64,000 bases of DNA, taken from Halobacteriovorax sp. HLS. Its GTDB lineage: Bacteria > Bdellovibrionota > Bacteriovoracia > Bacteriovoracales > Bacteriovoracaceae. A program made the position numbers and the translations under genes. Every line of letters begins with the position of its first letter. The first letter of the stretch is position 1. A model generated the notes under the pieces. It saw only the letters and a program-made list of their open reading frames with translations. It was not told where the DNA came from and made no database searches. Where the stretch lies: contig NZ_QOCL01000003.1 in assembly GCF_004006665.1 (NCBI RefSeq), positions 620,001 through 684,000 of the forward strand, in the 5' to 3' direction. Shown in pieces: positions 34,719 to 42,774 of the stretch.

Positions 34719-36326
34719 ATGAATCAAATACAGCCACGATGTACCTTCGCCATCATTTCTCACCCCGATGCAGGTAAAACAACAATGACGGAGAAACTTC
34801 TGTGGTTCGGACGCGTTGTTAGAGATGCAGGTATGGTTAAATCAAAGCATGGAAACTACGCAAAGTCAGATTGGATGGAAATGGAAAAAGAAAGAGGGAT
34901 TTCAATTACTTCTTCCGTTATGTCTTTTCCTTATAATGATCGTGCCATGCACTTACTAGATACGCCAGGACATAAAGACTTCTCTGAAGATACCTACAGG
35001 ACTTTAACTGCAGTAGAGTCCGTTCTTATGATGATCGATTCTGCAAAGGGTGTGGAAGAGCAAACTAAGAAGCTTATGGAAGTTTGTCGCCTACGTGATA
35101 CCCCTATTGTGACGTTTATGAATAAGTTCGACCGTGATGCTATTAACCCATTTGAATTGATCGATAATGTTGAAGAAATTTGTTCTATTCAATGCGTGCC
35201 AATGACATGGCCAGTTGGAAGTGGTGTGGACTTCAAGGGTGTTTACGATATTAAATCTAAGACCATTAGAAGTTTCTCAGAAGGAAATGATCCAGACAAG
35301 GCAAGGGTTATCGATGCAAGTGATCTAAGATCAGCCGAAGTTGTCGACTATGTAGGAAATGCTCTCATCGATCAACTTGAAGAAGACCTAGAGATGATTG
35401 CGGCCATGATGCCAACATTTGATGAAGAAGAGTTTCTTGCAGGAATCATGACTCCAGTTTTCTTTGGTACTGCCCTTCATAACTTTGGTGTAAAAGAAAC
35501 ATTAGATATGATCTCAACGAAATCACCTGGACCAGGGCCAAGAGAAGTTAAACTTTCTCCTTTTGATGAAAATGCAAAAGTAAGAACTCTTGATCCAAAA
35601 GAGAAAACGTTCTCAGGTTTTATTTTTAAAATTCAAGCAAATATGGACAAGAAGCACAGAGATAGAGTTGCTTTCATGAGAGTTTGTTCAGGAGTCTTTA
35701 CAAGAAATACAAAGATACATCATGTTAGAACTGGAAAAGATATTAAAATACCTTCTCCACTTATTTTCCAAGCTCAAGATAGAGAGATAACTGAAACTGC
35801 CTATGCTGGAGATATTATCGGTCTTCACGACACAGGTAAGTTTCAAATTGGAGATACATTCTCAGATGGAGAGAAAATCGAATTCACAGGTATTCCTAAC
35901 TTTGCGCCAGAAATCTTTAGAAAAGTGATTCTAAAAGATCCTATGAAGGCAAAGCAGCTTGATAAGGGACTTCAGCAATTATCTGAAGAAGGAACAGTTC
36001 AATTATTTAAGCGTCACACTACTCCTGAGAAAATTCTTGGAGCTGTTGGAGTTCTTCAATTTGAAGTTGTTAAGCACAGACTTGAGACGGAATACGGCGT
36101 TCGAGGGGAATATGAAGGCTATGGTTTTGTTGGAGTAAGATGGCTTAAGTTTAAAAATGATCATCAAAGAGAGCTCTTTATACAAAAGAATGGTAATAAT
36201 ATTGTCTATGATAATAAAGATAGAACTTGCTTTGCAGTTAGATCTGAGTGGGACTTAAAGCTAGTCATGGAAAAGAATGAAGACGTTGAATTCTTCAGTA
36301 CATCTGATTATAAAAAAGGTCACTAA
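34719..36326 (+). CDS. prfC: Peptide chain release factor 3 (RF3)
   Basis: RF3 is the GTPase that removes RF1/RF2 from the ribosome after termination. The G domain has SHPDAGKTTMTE (P-loop), GISITSSV (switch I), DTPGHKDFSEDT (switch II) and MNKFDRDA (NKxD). Domains II and III follow in the usual order, and the 535-residue length is standard. A TATACT (34703-34708) lies 10 nt before the ATG with no clear Shine-Dalgarno, so the transcript may have almost no leader. Confidence 0.97.
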   Translation: MNQIQPRCTFAIISHPDAGKTTMTEKLLWFGRVVRDAGMVKSKHGNYAKSDWMEMEKERGISITSSVMSFPYNDRAMHLLDTPGHKDFSEDTYRTLTAVESVLMMIDSAKGVEEQTKKLMEVCRLRDTPIVTFMNKFDRDAINPFELIDNVEEICSIQCVPMTWPVGSGVDFKGVYDIKSKTIRSFSEGNDPDKARVIDASDLRSAEVVDYVGNALIDQLEEDLEMIAAMMPTFDEEEFLAGIMTPVFFGTALHNFGVKETLDMISTKSPGPGPREVKLSPFDENAKVRTLDPKEKTFSGFIFKIQANMDKKHRDRVAFMRVCSGVFTRNTKIHHVRTGKDIKIPSPLIFQAQDREITETAYAGDIIGLHDTGKFQIGDTFSDGEKIEFTGIPNFAPEIFRKVILKDPMKAKQLDKGLQQLSEEGTVQLFKRHTTPEKILGAVGVLQFEVVKHRLETEYGVRGEYEGYGFVGVRWLKFKNDHQRELFIQKNGNNIVYDNKDRTCFAVRSEWDLKLVMEKNEDVEFFSTSDYKKGH

Positions 36327-36439
36327 TACTCATAATCATCTGAATTTATACGGATTTGTCTCTGTATAGGTTCGAAACACCATGAGAAAATATTACACTT
36401 TTTCTGTTTAGTTTACAGTTAAAAACTATACTTTACTCT

Positions 36440-37615
36440 ATGAAAGTAAAGTATCTATTGACCATATCTATACTGCTTAGCGGCCTTTATTCATTTGCTC
36501 ATGCAGATGAAGTAAAAGTCTCAACAAATGAGATTATAGAGCGACTTAAGTGTGACTCGATTACAGAAGTTAAAACTAAAGAAAGGCTTTACGATCTATT
36601 AGACCAAATTTCACTCGAGCTTTCAAAGTATCAAAGTAATGATCGTCACTCTTTGAGCAGATCACTCAATTCTTGCACCCCAAACAAGAACTCAAAGGCA
36701 CTCATGATTGCATTTGAAGGAACTGGAGCATTTGAACCAAAAGTCGCGACGACACAGGCCATAGCTATAAAGTGCTTGGCCTCAAAAGTTCACCCTTCTC
36801 TCATTAATTCAATTTATAATATAACCAAAGAAGTTGTTGCAAAGAATGAATCTAAAGAAGACCTACTTTGGTCAGGTCTTAATACAGGAGTACAATTAGA
36901 GCTTTTTAAACATGAAAGTTTTAAAGATGTAGACTGGTATAGTTTTCCTTCAGAAGAGTCAGAGGCCTTAGCAGATATTAAGTTATTAAAGAATTACAAT
37001 TTAGAACAGCTCATTGAAGATGTGCAAAACTCAGTAAATGGAAATCCTAAGGGAATTAGTAATGCTACGATCTGTTTAATAAATTATTTTCACAAGGCCA
37101 AACAGTTAAACATAACTCCTAAAATAATTCTGACATCTCATAGCTCAGGGGCGAGATCCCTTGTTAAATTTTCGCAGAAGATGAAGCAGCTCAATTTCAA
37201 AGTAGAGCTGGCCTTTACGATTGACCCCGTTATTGAGGCCCATGAAACACTTAAGGAAGTTCTCCCTCAAAAGCTAGGAGAACCTGCAAGATGGGCGCAA
37301 TACAAACTTGATAGACTTTTAGGAAAGAATCCAAATTATCCCTATTCAAGAGTTTGGTCTAGGTCGTATCCAACTAAGTTATATAAATCTTCAAATGTAT
37401 TAAAATTAATAAACTTCTATCAACAAAGTGATAACTTAGGTTTGAAAATTGGAGGCGACGCTCTTAAATTCGGAATCTATGGAAGTCCAATACATGGGGC
37501 CGATTCTAATGAACTCATAAAAGGGCTAAGCGACAGTGGTCACGGAGAAGTTACTTATCACAAAGAAGTGCTTAGAAGCTTTAGAAATAATTTAAAATTA
37601 TCCCTCGATAACTAA
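36440..37615 (+). CDS. Predicted secreted alpha/beta-hydrolase-like protein, unknown
   Basis: The signal peptide (about residues 1-22, ending FAHADE) is followed by a chain with FEGTGAFEP, where an oxyanion-type loop would be, and TSHSSGARS (a GxSxG-like nucleophile elbow with Ser in the first Gly position). Late His residues (IHGAD, SGHGEV) could complete a triad. This suggests a lipase/esterase-like periplasmic enzyme. The call is motif-based and uncertain. A TATACT ends 7 nt before the ATG and no Shine-Dalgarno is seen, so it is a leaderless candidate. Confidence 0.5.
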   Translation: MKVKYLLTISILLSGLYSFAHADEVKVSTNEIIERLKCDSITEVKTKERLYDLLDQISLELSKYQSNDRHSLSRSLNSCTPNKNSKALMIAFEGTGAFEPKVATTQAIAIKCLASKVHPSLINSIYNITKEVVAKNESKEDLLWSGLNTGVQLELFKHESFKDVDWYSFPSEESEALADIKLLKNYNLEQLIEDVQNSVNGNPKGISNATICLINYFHKAKQLNITPKIILTSHSSGARSLVKFSQKMKQLNFKVELAFTIDPVIEAHETLKEVLPQKLGEPARWAQYKLDRLLGKNPNYPYSRVWSRSYPTKLYKSSNVLKLINFYQQSDNLGLKIGGDALKFGIYGSPIHGADSNELIKGLSDSGHGEVTYHKEVLRSFRNNLKLSLDN

Positions 37616-37645
37616 GATGTGATAAAATGTCTCTATAGGATATTT

Positions 37646-38041
37646 ATGAGCACATTAGACTTATCAGAATTAAATTTTAATTACGCAAGATCATCTGGAA
37701 AAGGTGGTCAAAATGTGAACAAGACAAATACGAAGGCCTACCTTTCTTGGGATATTACTAATACGCAATGTATCTATCCAAATCATAAGAAGAGATTTAT
37801 CGAAAAGTATTCAAACTTCATAAATGCTAATGGAGAATTTCAAATTTTCTCTCAAGAGTTTCGAACTCAAACACTAAATCGAGAAGATTGTATTAAGAAG
37901 CTAAAACAAATGCTTGAGAGTACAAGATTTGCACCTAAGCAAAGACGTGCAACAAAACCTACAAAGAATTCTGTAAATCGTCGCATAAAAACAAAGAAGA
38001 TGAAGGGACTGACTAAGAAGCTTCGGCGAGAGAAGTTCTAA
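37646..38041 (+). CDS. arfB: Alternative ribosome-rescue factor ArfB (YaeJ-type)
   Basis: ArfB hydrolyses peptidyl-tRNA on stalled ribosomes. The GGQ motif is present in SSGKGGQNVNKTNTK, within the class I release-factor catalytic domain, without codon-recognition domains. The C-terminal tail is highly basic (KPTKNSVNRRIKTKKMKG), as needed to sit in the empty mRNA channel. I use ATG 37646 (TAGGA upstream; MSTLDLSELNF fits the family start), not 37619. It overlaps the convergent protease gene by 4 nt. Confidence 0.92.
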   Translation: MSTLDLSELNFNYARSSGKGGQNVNKTNTKAYLSWDITNTQCIYPNHKKRFIEKYSNFINANGEFQIFSQEFRTQTLNREDCIKKLKQMLESTRFAPKQRRATKPTKNSVNRRIKTKKMKGLTKKLRREKF

Positions 38042-39114
38042 AGCTTCACTGGAATATGAAAGAACGTCCCAAAATCATGAGCATACTTCTGCGTAATCAT
38101 TCCATATCCAGGATAACTAACACCATCTAATTCAAATCTCTTACCAGAACCTCTAACACCCCATGAGTTTTTAAAGTAATAGACGCCTTTATAAGTAAAG
38201 TCTTTCCAAGTACCATCTTCCATCAACATTCTACTTGTCACTTCTTTTTCGTCATCATAACCAACGATAATAAGAGAATGTCCTCCACCAAGCTCAGAAG
38301 ATATTCTTCTATCTCTTGATCCTCGCTCAGGATAAGTCACGATACCTTCATACCATTTAGACTTATCTCTAGGTTGAATATCAAGCTTATCAGTTTTACT
38401 ATGATTCCACGATCCGTAATAGAGCTTTGCTCCCATAATGACTGGAGAGCCCTTAACAAGAAGCTCCTTTACCTTTGAAAGTGTTTTTAGGCGATAAGAG
38501 CTCTTCTTAACAAGAAGATCTCTAATTTGAGGACGATTATCCTTCGCAGCTTTCAAGATAGGTAGAAACTCTGGGTCTACATCATTAACAAGCTCTTCAC
38601 TAGCAGTTAATAAACGAGGATCTCTATGCCCTAAAAAACAGCTTTGTAATTGATTCCCCCTTAGATGAGAACACCTAGATGCTGCTAAAGGAGACTCTTC
38701 TATAGAAGTCCATTTTTTACCAAGATATGGCCACTCGGCTTCGCTAACATAAGCATTCTCTATTAAGGCCTTGAAGTTTTTTGACGTAGAAGATCCTTCA
38801 GAAGTTTTCTTAGTCATTATGACATACTCCATCCACTCCTCTGATAGATCAATTTCTTTTGAAAGGCCTCTATATTTAACTAAGTAGTGTTCTAATAAAC
38901 CAATAGTCGTAAACATTGTACATGTTCCACGAGATTTCTGAGACTTCACTGATGTCTGCAAGTCTATTACACTCAGCACATCTGATTGCTTTGGTAGATC
39001 CGTCTTTTCAAGAAGATCATTTATTGCTGGTTTAGATTCTATATAAGGAGATTCGAATCCCTCACCCATTGAATAAATATTAAAACAAAGTAAGAAAATA
39101 AATATATATTTCAT
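38038..39114 (-). CDS. Papain-like (C1) cysteine protease, secreted
   Basis: A signal peptide (about 16 residues) precedes a C1-type peptidase: Q59 and C65 in SQKSRGTCTMF, H279 in GGGHSLIIVGYDD and N316 in YFKNSWG give the oxyanion Gln and Cys-His-Asn triad. No long inhibitory propeptide is obvious; about 40 residues precede the catalytic domain. It likely degrades proteins in the periplasm or outside the cell. Extra cysteines (SRCSH, QSCFLG) may form a disulfide. Confidence 0.9.
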   Translation of the reverse strand: MKYIFIFLLCFNIYSMGEGFESPYIESKPAINDLLEKTDLPKQSDVLSVIDLQTSVKSQKSRGTCTMFTTIGLLEHYLVKYRGLSKEIDLSEEWMEYVIMTKKTSEGSSTSKNFKALIENAYVSEAEWPYLGKKWTSIEESPLAASRCSHLRGNQLQSCFLGHRDPRLLTASEELVNDVDPEFLPILKAAKDNRPQIRDLLVKKSSYRLKTLSKVKELLVKGSPVIMGAKLYYGSWNHSKTDKLDIQPRDKSKWYEGIVTYPERGSRDRRISSELGGGHSLIIVGYDDEKEVTSRMLMEDGTWKDFTYKGVYYFKNSWGVRGSGKRFELDGVSYPGYGMITQKYAHDFGTFFHIPVKL

Positions 39115-39192
39115 GATGGTCCTTGAATAAAAATTGGCGTCATTGTCTCGATAGAAGAAGCGATATACAAGGAAAAAGTTGTGATTTTATAC

Positions 39193-39220
39193 AAAAAAAA
39201 AGGCCACTATCAGTGGCCTT
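39193..39220 (-). terminator. Rho-independent terminator after the 39238 gene
   Basis: AAGGCCACT-ATC-AGTGGCCTT (39200-39220) is a perfect 9-bp hairpin, followed on the minus strand by at least eight T residues. Confidence 0.92.
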
Positions 39221-39237
39221 ACTATAGAAACAATATC

Positions 39238-39975
39238 TTATTGCATTGCTTGAATTCTTCCGAGACCATTTACATGAAATGACTCAGAAGTTGAAATCTG
39301 TCTCAACACACTCTTAGCAGTATATTCAATTCTAACCATTGCACCGGCCACTGGGCTATCTTTAGTTCCATGGTTTACAATGGACATTAATTGAGACTTA
39401 GCATCAAAGTTAAATCCCCAGCTTACAGAAGTATTGCTAGCTTGAACATTTAGACCAGTGATGTAAGCACCTTTATCATTGTACTTTCCACCGTATTGAA
39501 AATTAACAGTGTAATCAAAGGAAATAACATTCATTCCAAAACCATTCTTATACTCAACTTTATAAGTCTTTGCCATTGGCATATTCCAAGAGTCCATATC
39601 GTAGAAAGCAACAGCATCACCGTCTTCAGTTTTTGGAAGGACACTGATTGGTGCTCCCATATTTACATTTACTACTGGCTTTCCGGCCTCAACAATTGTC
39701 CAAATCTTCTTACCAAGAGCAATGAGCTTATCTACAACCATAATCACTTCTCCAAGGTTTTTATCAAAACCTAAGTATTGTGGGGCCCAAACAAGTTCAT
39801 CATTGATTTCAATTTCAGTTACTGTAATTTTCGAAATTGTGAAATAGTCTTCATCATAACTTTTTGAATCGTCAACATTTTCAAGAACAGTTTGAGAGAA
39901 AGAAAGCTCTCTTGTTGCTCCTTGAACTGAAAGAGTAATAAAAGTGAACAAAGATACTAATAGTAAATTTTTCAT
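39238..39975 (-). CDS. Secreted protein, unknown
   Basis: A signal peptide (about residues 1-19, ending VQGA) is followed by about 225 residues of strand-rich sequence without cysteine (YKVEYKNGFGMNVISFDYT, ITGLNVQASNTSVSWGFN). It may be a periplasmic or extracellular beta-sandwich. No family was recognised. It is monocistronic, ending in a strong terminator. Confidence 0.65.
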   Translation of the reverse strand: MKNLLLVSLFTFITLSVQGATRELSFSQTVLENVDDSKSYDEDYFTISKITVTEIEINDELVWAPQYLGFDKNLGEVIMVVDKLIALGKKIWTIVEAGKPVVNVNMGAPISVLPKTEDGDAVAFYDMDSWNMPMAKTYKVEYKNGFGMNVISFDYTVNFQYGGKYNDKGAYITGLNVQASNTSVSWGFNFDAKSQLMSIVNHGTKDSPVAGAMVRIEYTAKSVLRQISTSESFHVNGLGRIQAMQ

Positions 39976-40095
39976 AACCGCTCCATAAAGTTAGGTAATT
40001 TTTATAGGTGATAGATACAAAGGCTGTCTAACAAAGTCAACTTAAAAAATACTTACACCTAATAGATTGTATTAGAATGGCTAATAACTAATCAT

Positions 40096-40941
40096 TTAAC
40101 CATTTGAAATTTGTGTTATATAGGCGTCAGATGTAAGAAAGTCTTTGAGAATTCTTTGCTCAACTCTTCCCTTCATAGCTGCAGGAGCTGTAATTCTTAC
40201 AATGAGATCAATCCTCTTTGGAGTTATAATATTGATGTGAACTCTTGGCTTCAAAATAGGCAATTCAAGATGAGATCTCCTATGAAGTGCATTGAAGTGC
40301 TCTTGAGCTTGTTCGAAATAGTCACTACAGTGTATCTCACAAAGCTCTAATAATTTCTTTTCACTTCTGGCCCAATCAGCTTTCATCTGCAAAGGAATTT
40401 TAAACGTGTGAAGAACATAGTTTTTGGAATAAGACTCATTAATTAGTGTATTAGTAAGAAAGATACTATTTGGAACAATAACAGACCTACCAGTCAATTG
40501 ATGTGTTTCCATTCCAGGACCTACTTCTAATAAAGTTGTAGAAAATAAAGTCCTATCGATGACATCCCCTCTTATTCCGGCCACCTCAATTCGATCTCCA
40601 ACATGAAAAGAATTCTGAGTAAGTTTAAAGATCCCACCCATAAAGTTTAAGATAAGCTCCTTACAAGCAAGGACAATCGCAACAAGAATTGCTGCCAAAG
40701 AAAATGCCAAGGAACGAATTTCTTCATTCCAAATGAATAAGGCCGTAAAGACAATCAGAAAAGTTGTTGCTGAGTTTACATTAACGAAATACTTACGCTT
40801 TCTATCTACACTCATACTTTTAGAGTTATTTAGAATTGACGACAAAACTGCTCGCAAAACAAAAATGCAAACTATAAAAAAGATGCTCAAAGTGAGTTTA
40901 TTTAATGTTAAATCGTCAAAAAGTAAGTTTCTTAAGTCCAT
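40096..40941 (-). CDS. MscS-family mechanosensitive channel
   Basis: N-terminal membrane segments (about residues 15-35, 55-70 and 75-90) lead into the pore helix and the MscS beta domain: ILNFMGGIFKLTQNSFHVGDRIEVAG, then GDVIDRTLFSTTLLE and the VPNSIF motif. The C-terminal alpha/beta domain (HINIITPKRIDLIVRI) is shortened. Such channels open under membrane tension to release solutes on hypo-osmotic shock. A second MscS gene lies at 45624. It is divergent from lexA. Confidence 0.88.
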   Translation of the reverse strand: MDLRNLLFDDLTLNKLTLSIFFIVCIFVLRAVLSSILNNSKSMSVDRKRKYFVNVNSATTFLIVFTALFIWNEEIRSLAFSLAAILVAIVLACKELILNFMGGIFKLTQNSFHVGDRIEVAGIRGDVIDRTLFSTTLLEVGPGMETHQLTGRSVIVPNSIFLTNTLINESYSKNYVLHTFKIPLQMKADWARSEKKLLELCEIHCSDYFEQAQEHFNALHRRSHLELPILKPRVHINIITPKRIDLIVRITAPAAMKGRVEQRILKDFLTSDAYITQISNG

Positions 40942-40997
40942 GATCCATTCTCTAACACTATAGAATAATTAAAAAGAGAAAACATTTTCCGCTATTG

Positions 40998-41025
40998 TTG
41001 ACTTACGCAAAACTTACGCTAATAT
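40998..41025 (+). promoter_or_regulatory. lexA promoter with tandem direct repeats
   Basis: TTGACT (40998-41003) and TATAAT-like TAATAT (41020-41025) are 16 nt apart. The spacer holds two ACTTACGC repeats (41001-41008 and 41012-41019) exactly 11 nt apart, one helical turn, a good candidate operator. The -10 ends 6 nt before the lexA ATG, so the mRNA is probably leaderless. Confidence 0.7.
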
Positions 41026-41031
41026 AGATAT

Positions 41032-41658
41032 ATGGGAATAACTAAGAAACAAAAAGAAGTACTAGATTTTATCACTAATTACTGGAAAGAGCATGAAGTC
41101 GCTCCTACCCAAAAAGAAATCAAAGAGGCCTTTCAACTGAAGTCCTATGGATCTGTTCAAAGATATTTAAAATATTTGAAAGATAGTGGTCATATCGAAA
41201 ATGACTGGAATGCTAGACGAGGTTTAAAGCCTGTAGATGAAAATGAAAAGGCCCTACAGACTGAAGCAGGTATTGAAATTCCTCTTCTTGGTGATGTGGC
41301 GGCAGGAATTCCTATTGAGGCCATTGAGAACCCAGACAATACTATCCAAGTGCCGAGTCATATGATTCATGGAAATCATAAATTCTACGCTTTAAATGTT
41401 AAAGGTGACTCGATGATTGAAGATGGGATTTTTGAAAGAGATATCATCATCTGCAAGCATCAAACTACGGCCAATAGAGGTCAAACAATTATCGCCCTTG
41501 TTGACGGAGAGGCAACAGTAAAACGCTACCAACCAAGAGATGGAAAAATTGAACTCATCCCTGCTAACAGTAGCATGTCTCCAATTGTAGTAGACCCACG
41601 TCTTTCGCAGTTTTCAATAGCAGGCGTACTTGTTGGCCTAATGAGATCTTACGAGTAA
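41032..41658 (+). CDS. lexA: LexA repressor
   Basis: LexA represses SOS genes and cleaves itself when RecA is active. The N-terminal winged helix (TKKQKEVLDFI, PTQKEIKEAF, GSVQRYLKYL) and the S24 peptidase domain are intact: cleavage site A91-G92 (VAAGIP), nucleophile S127 (GDSMIEDG) and K164 (ATVKRY). It is followed 3 nt after its stop by dinB, a typical SOS gene. Direct repeats in the promoter suggest autoregulation. No Shine-Dalgarno sequence is present. Confidence 0.96.
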   Translation: MGITKKQKEVLDFITNYWKEHEVAPTQKEIKEAFQLKSYGSVQRYLKYLKDSGHIENDWNARRGLKPVDENEKALQTEAGIEIPLLGDVAAGIPIEAIENPDNTIQVPSHMIHGNHKFYALNVKGDSMIEDGIFERDIIICKHQTTANRGQTIIALVDGEATVKRYQPRDGKIELIPANSSMSPIVVDPRLSQFSIAGVLVGLMRSYE

Positions 41659-41661
41659 CAA

Positions 41662-42774
41662 ATGAGCAGTAGAAAAATAATTCACATAGATATGGATTGT
41701 TTCTATGCTGCTGTAGAGATGAGAGATAACCCTCAGCTTAAAAACAAGCCTATTGCTGTGGGTGGAAAGCCTGGTGAGCGCAGTGTTCTTTGCACAAGTA
41801 ACTACCTTGCCCGTAAGTTCGGTGTTCGTTCAGCAATGCCAGCAGCTCTTGCAATCAAACTATGTCCTGATCTTACTATTATCCATCCCAACATGAAGAA
41901 ATATAAAGAAGCATCTGAGATAGTTCAAAATATTTTTAGAGAATATACTGAGCTGATTGAGCCTCTTAGCTTAGACGAAGCCTATCTTGATGTAACGGAC
42001 TGCAAGAAGTGCTATGGCAGCGCCACTTTAATCGCCAAAGAAATTCGAGAAAAGATTTTTCAAAGAACACAACTTACAGCTTCAGCCGGAATTGCTCCAA
42101 ATAAATTTATCGCTAAAGTTGCCAGTGATTGGAAAAAGCCAAATGGACAATTTGTTGTCACTCCTAATGAAGTAGAACAATTTGTTCTTCAACTAGATGT
42201 TAAGAAAATTCCTGGGATTGGAAAAGTAAGTGCTCAAAAGCTCTACGATCATGGAATACATACATGTGCAGACGCGAGACAATGGAGCTTCGAGAAGCTA
42301 GAGATGTGTTTTGGGAAACTTGGAAGATCTTTGTACCAAAAAAGCCGTGGCATTGATGAAAGACCAGTTAATATTGATCACGATAGGAAATCAATATCTG
42401 TTGAACATACTTTCTCCAGCGACCTTTTGGAAATACAGACATGTATTGATCAAATCCCACGAATTTCTACCGAACTTATAACGAGACTTGCTCGCTATCA
42501 ACAAAAGTATGGAAATGACAAACGTATCTGCAAAGCATTTATTAAAATGAAATTTCACGATTTTCAAACTGTTACAGTTGAAAAGAAAAGAGAGATAGAG
42601 TTCTATGAGGATATCTGGAATCATCATGAGATGGGAACAGAATTCTCAGTGCACCTTGAAGAGCTCACAAAAATTGCATATCAAAGAGGCAATAGACCGG
42701 TCAGGTTACTTGGTGTAGGCTTAAGACTTGATAATATTGTCCCACAACATGATATGCAGCTAAAACTAATATAA
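41662..42774 (+). CDS. dinB: DNA polymerase IV (Y-family)
   Basis: A Y-family translesion polymerase: IHIDMDCFYAAVE (catalytic Asp), SLDEAYLDVT (second catalytic acids), the thumb HhH region IPGIGKVSAQKLYDHG, and a little-finger domain (about residues 235-360). Length is standard. A β-clamp-binding motif may lie near the end (QLKLI). It is cotranscribed with lexA, so SOS control is expected. Its stop shares a base with the start of the next gene (TAATG). Confidence 0.96.
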   Translation: MSSRKIIHIDMDCFYAAVEMRDNPQLKNKPIAVGGKPGERSVLCTSNYLARKFGVRSAMPAALAIKLCPDLTIIHPNMKKYKEASEIVQNIFREYTELIEPLSLDEAYLDVTDCKKCYGSATLIAKEIREKIFQRTQLTASAGIAPNKFIAKVASDWKKPNGQFVVTPNEVEQFVLQLDVKKIPGIGKVSAQKLYDHGIHTCADARQWSFEKLEMCFGKLGRSLYQKSRGIDERPVNIDHDRKSISVEHTFSSDLLEIQTCIDQIPRISTELITRLARYQQKYGNDKRICKAFIKMKFHDFQTVTVEKKREIEFYEDIWNHHEMGTEFSVHLEELTKIAYQRGNRPVRLLGVGLRLDNIVPQHDMQLKLI

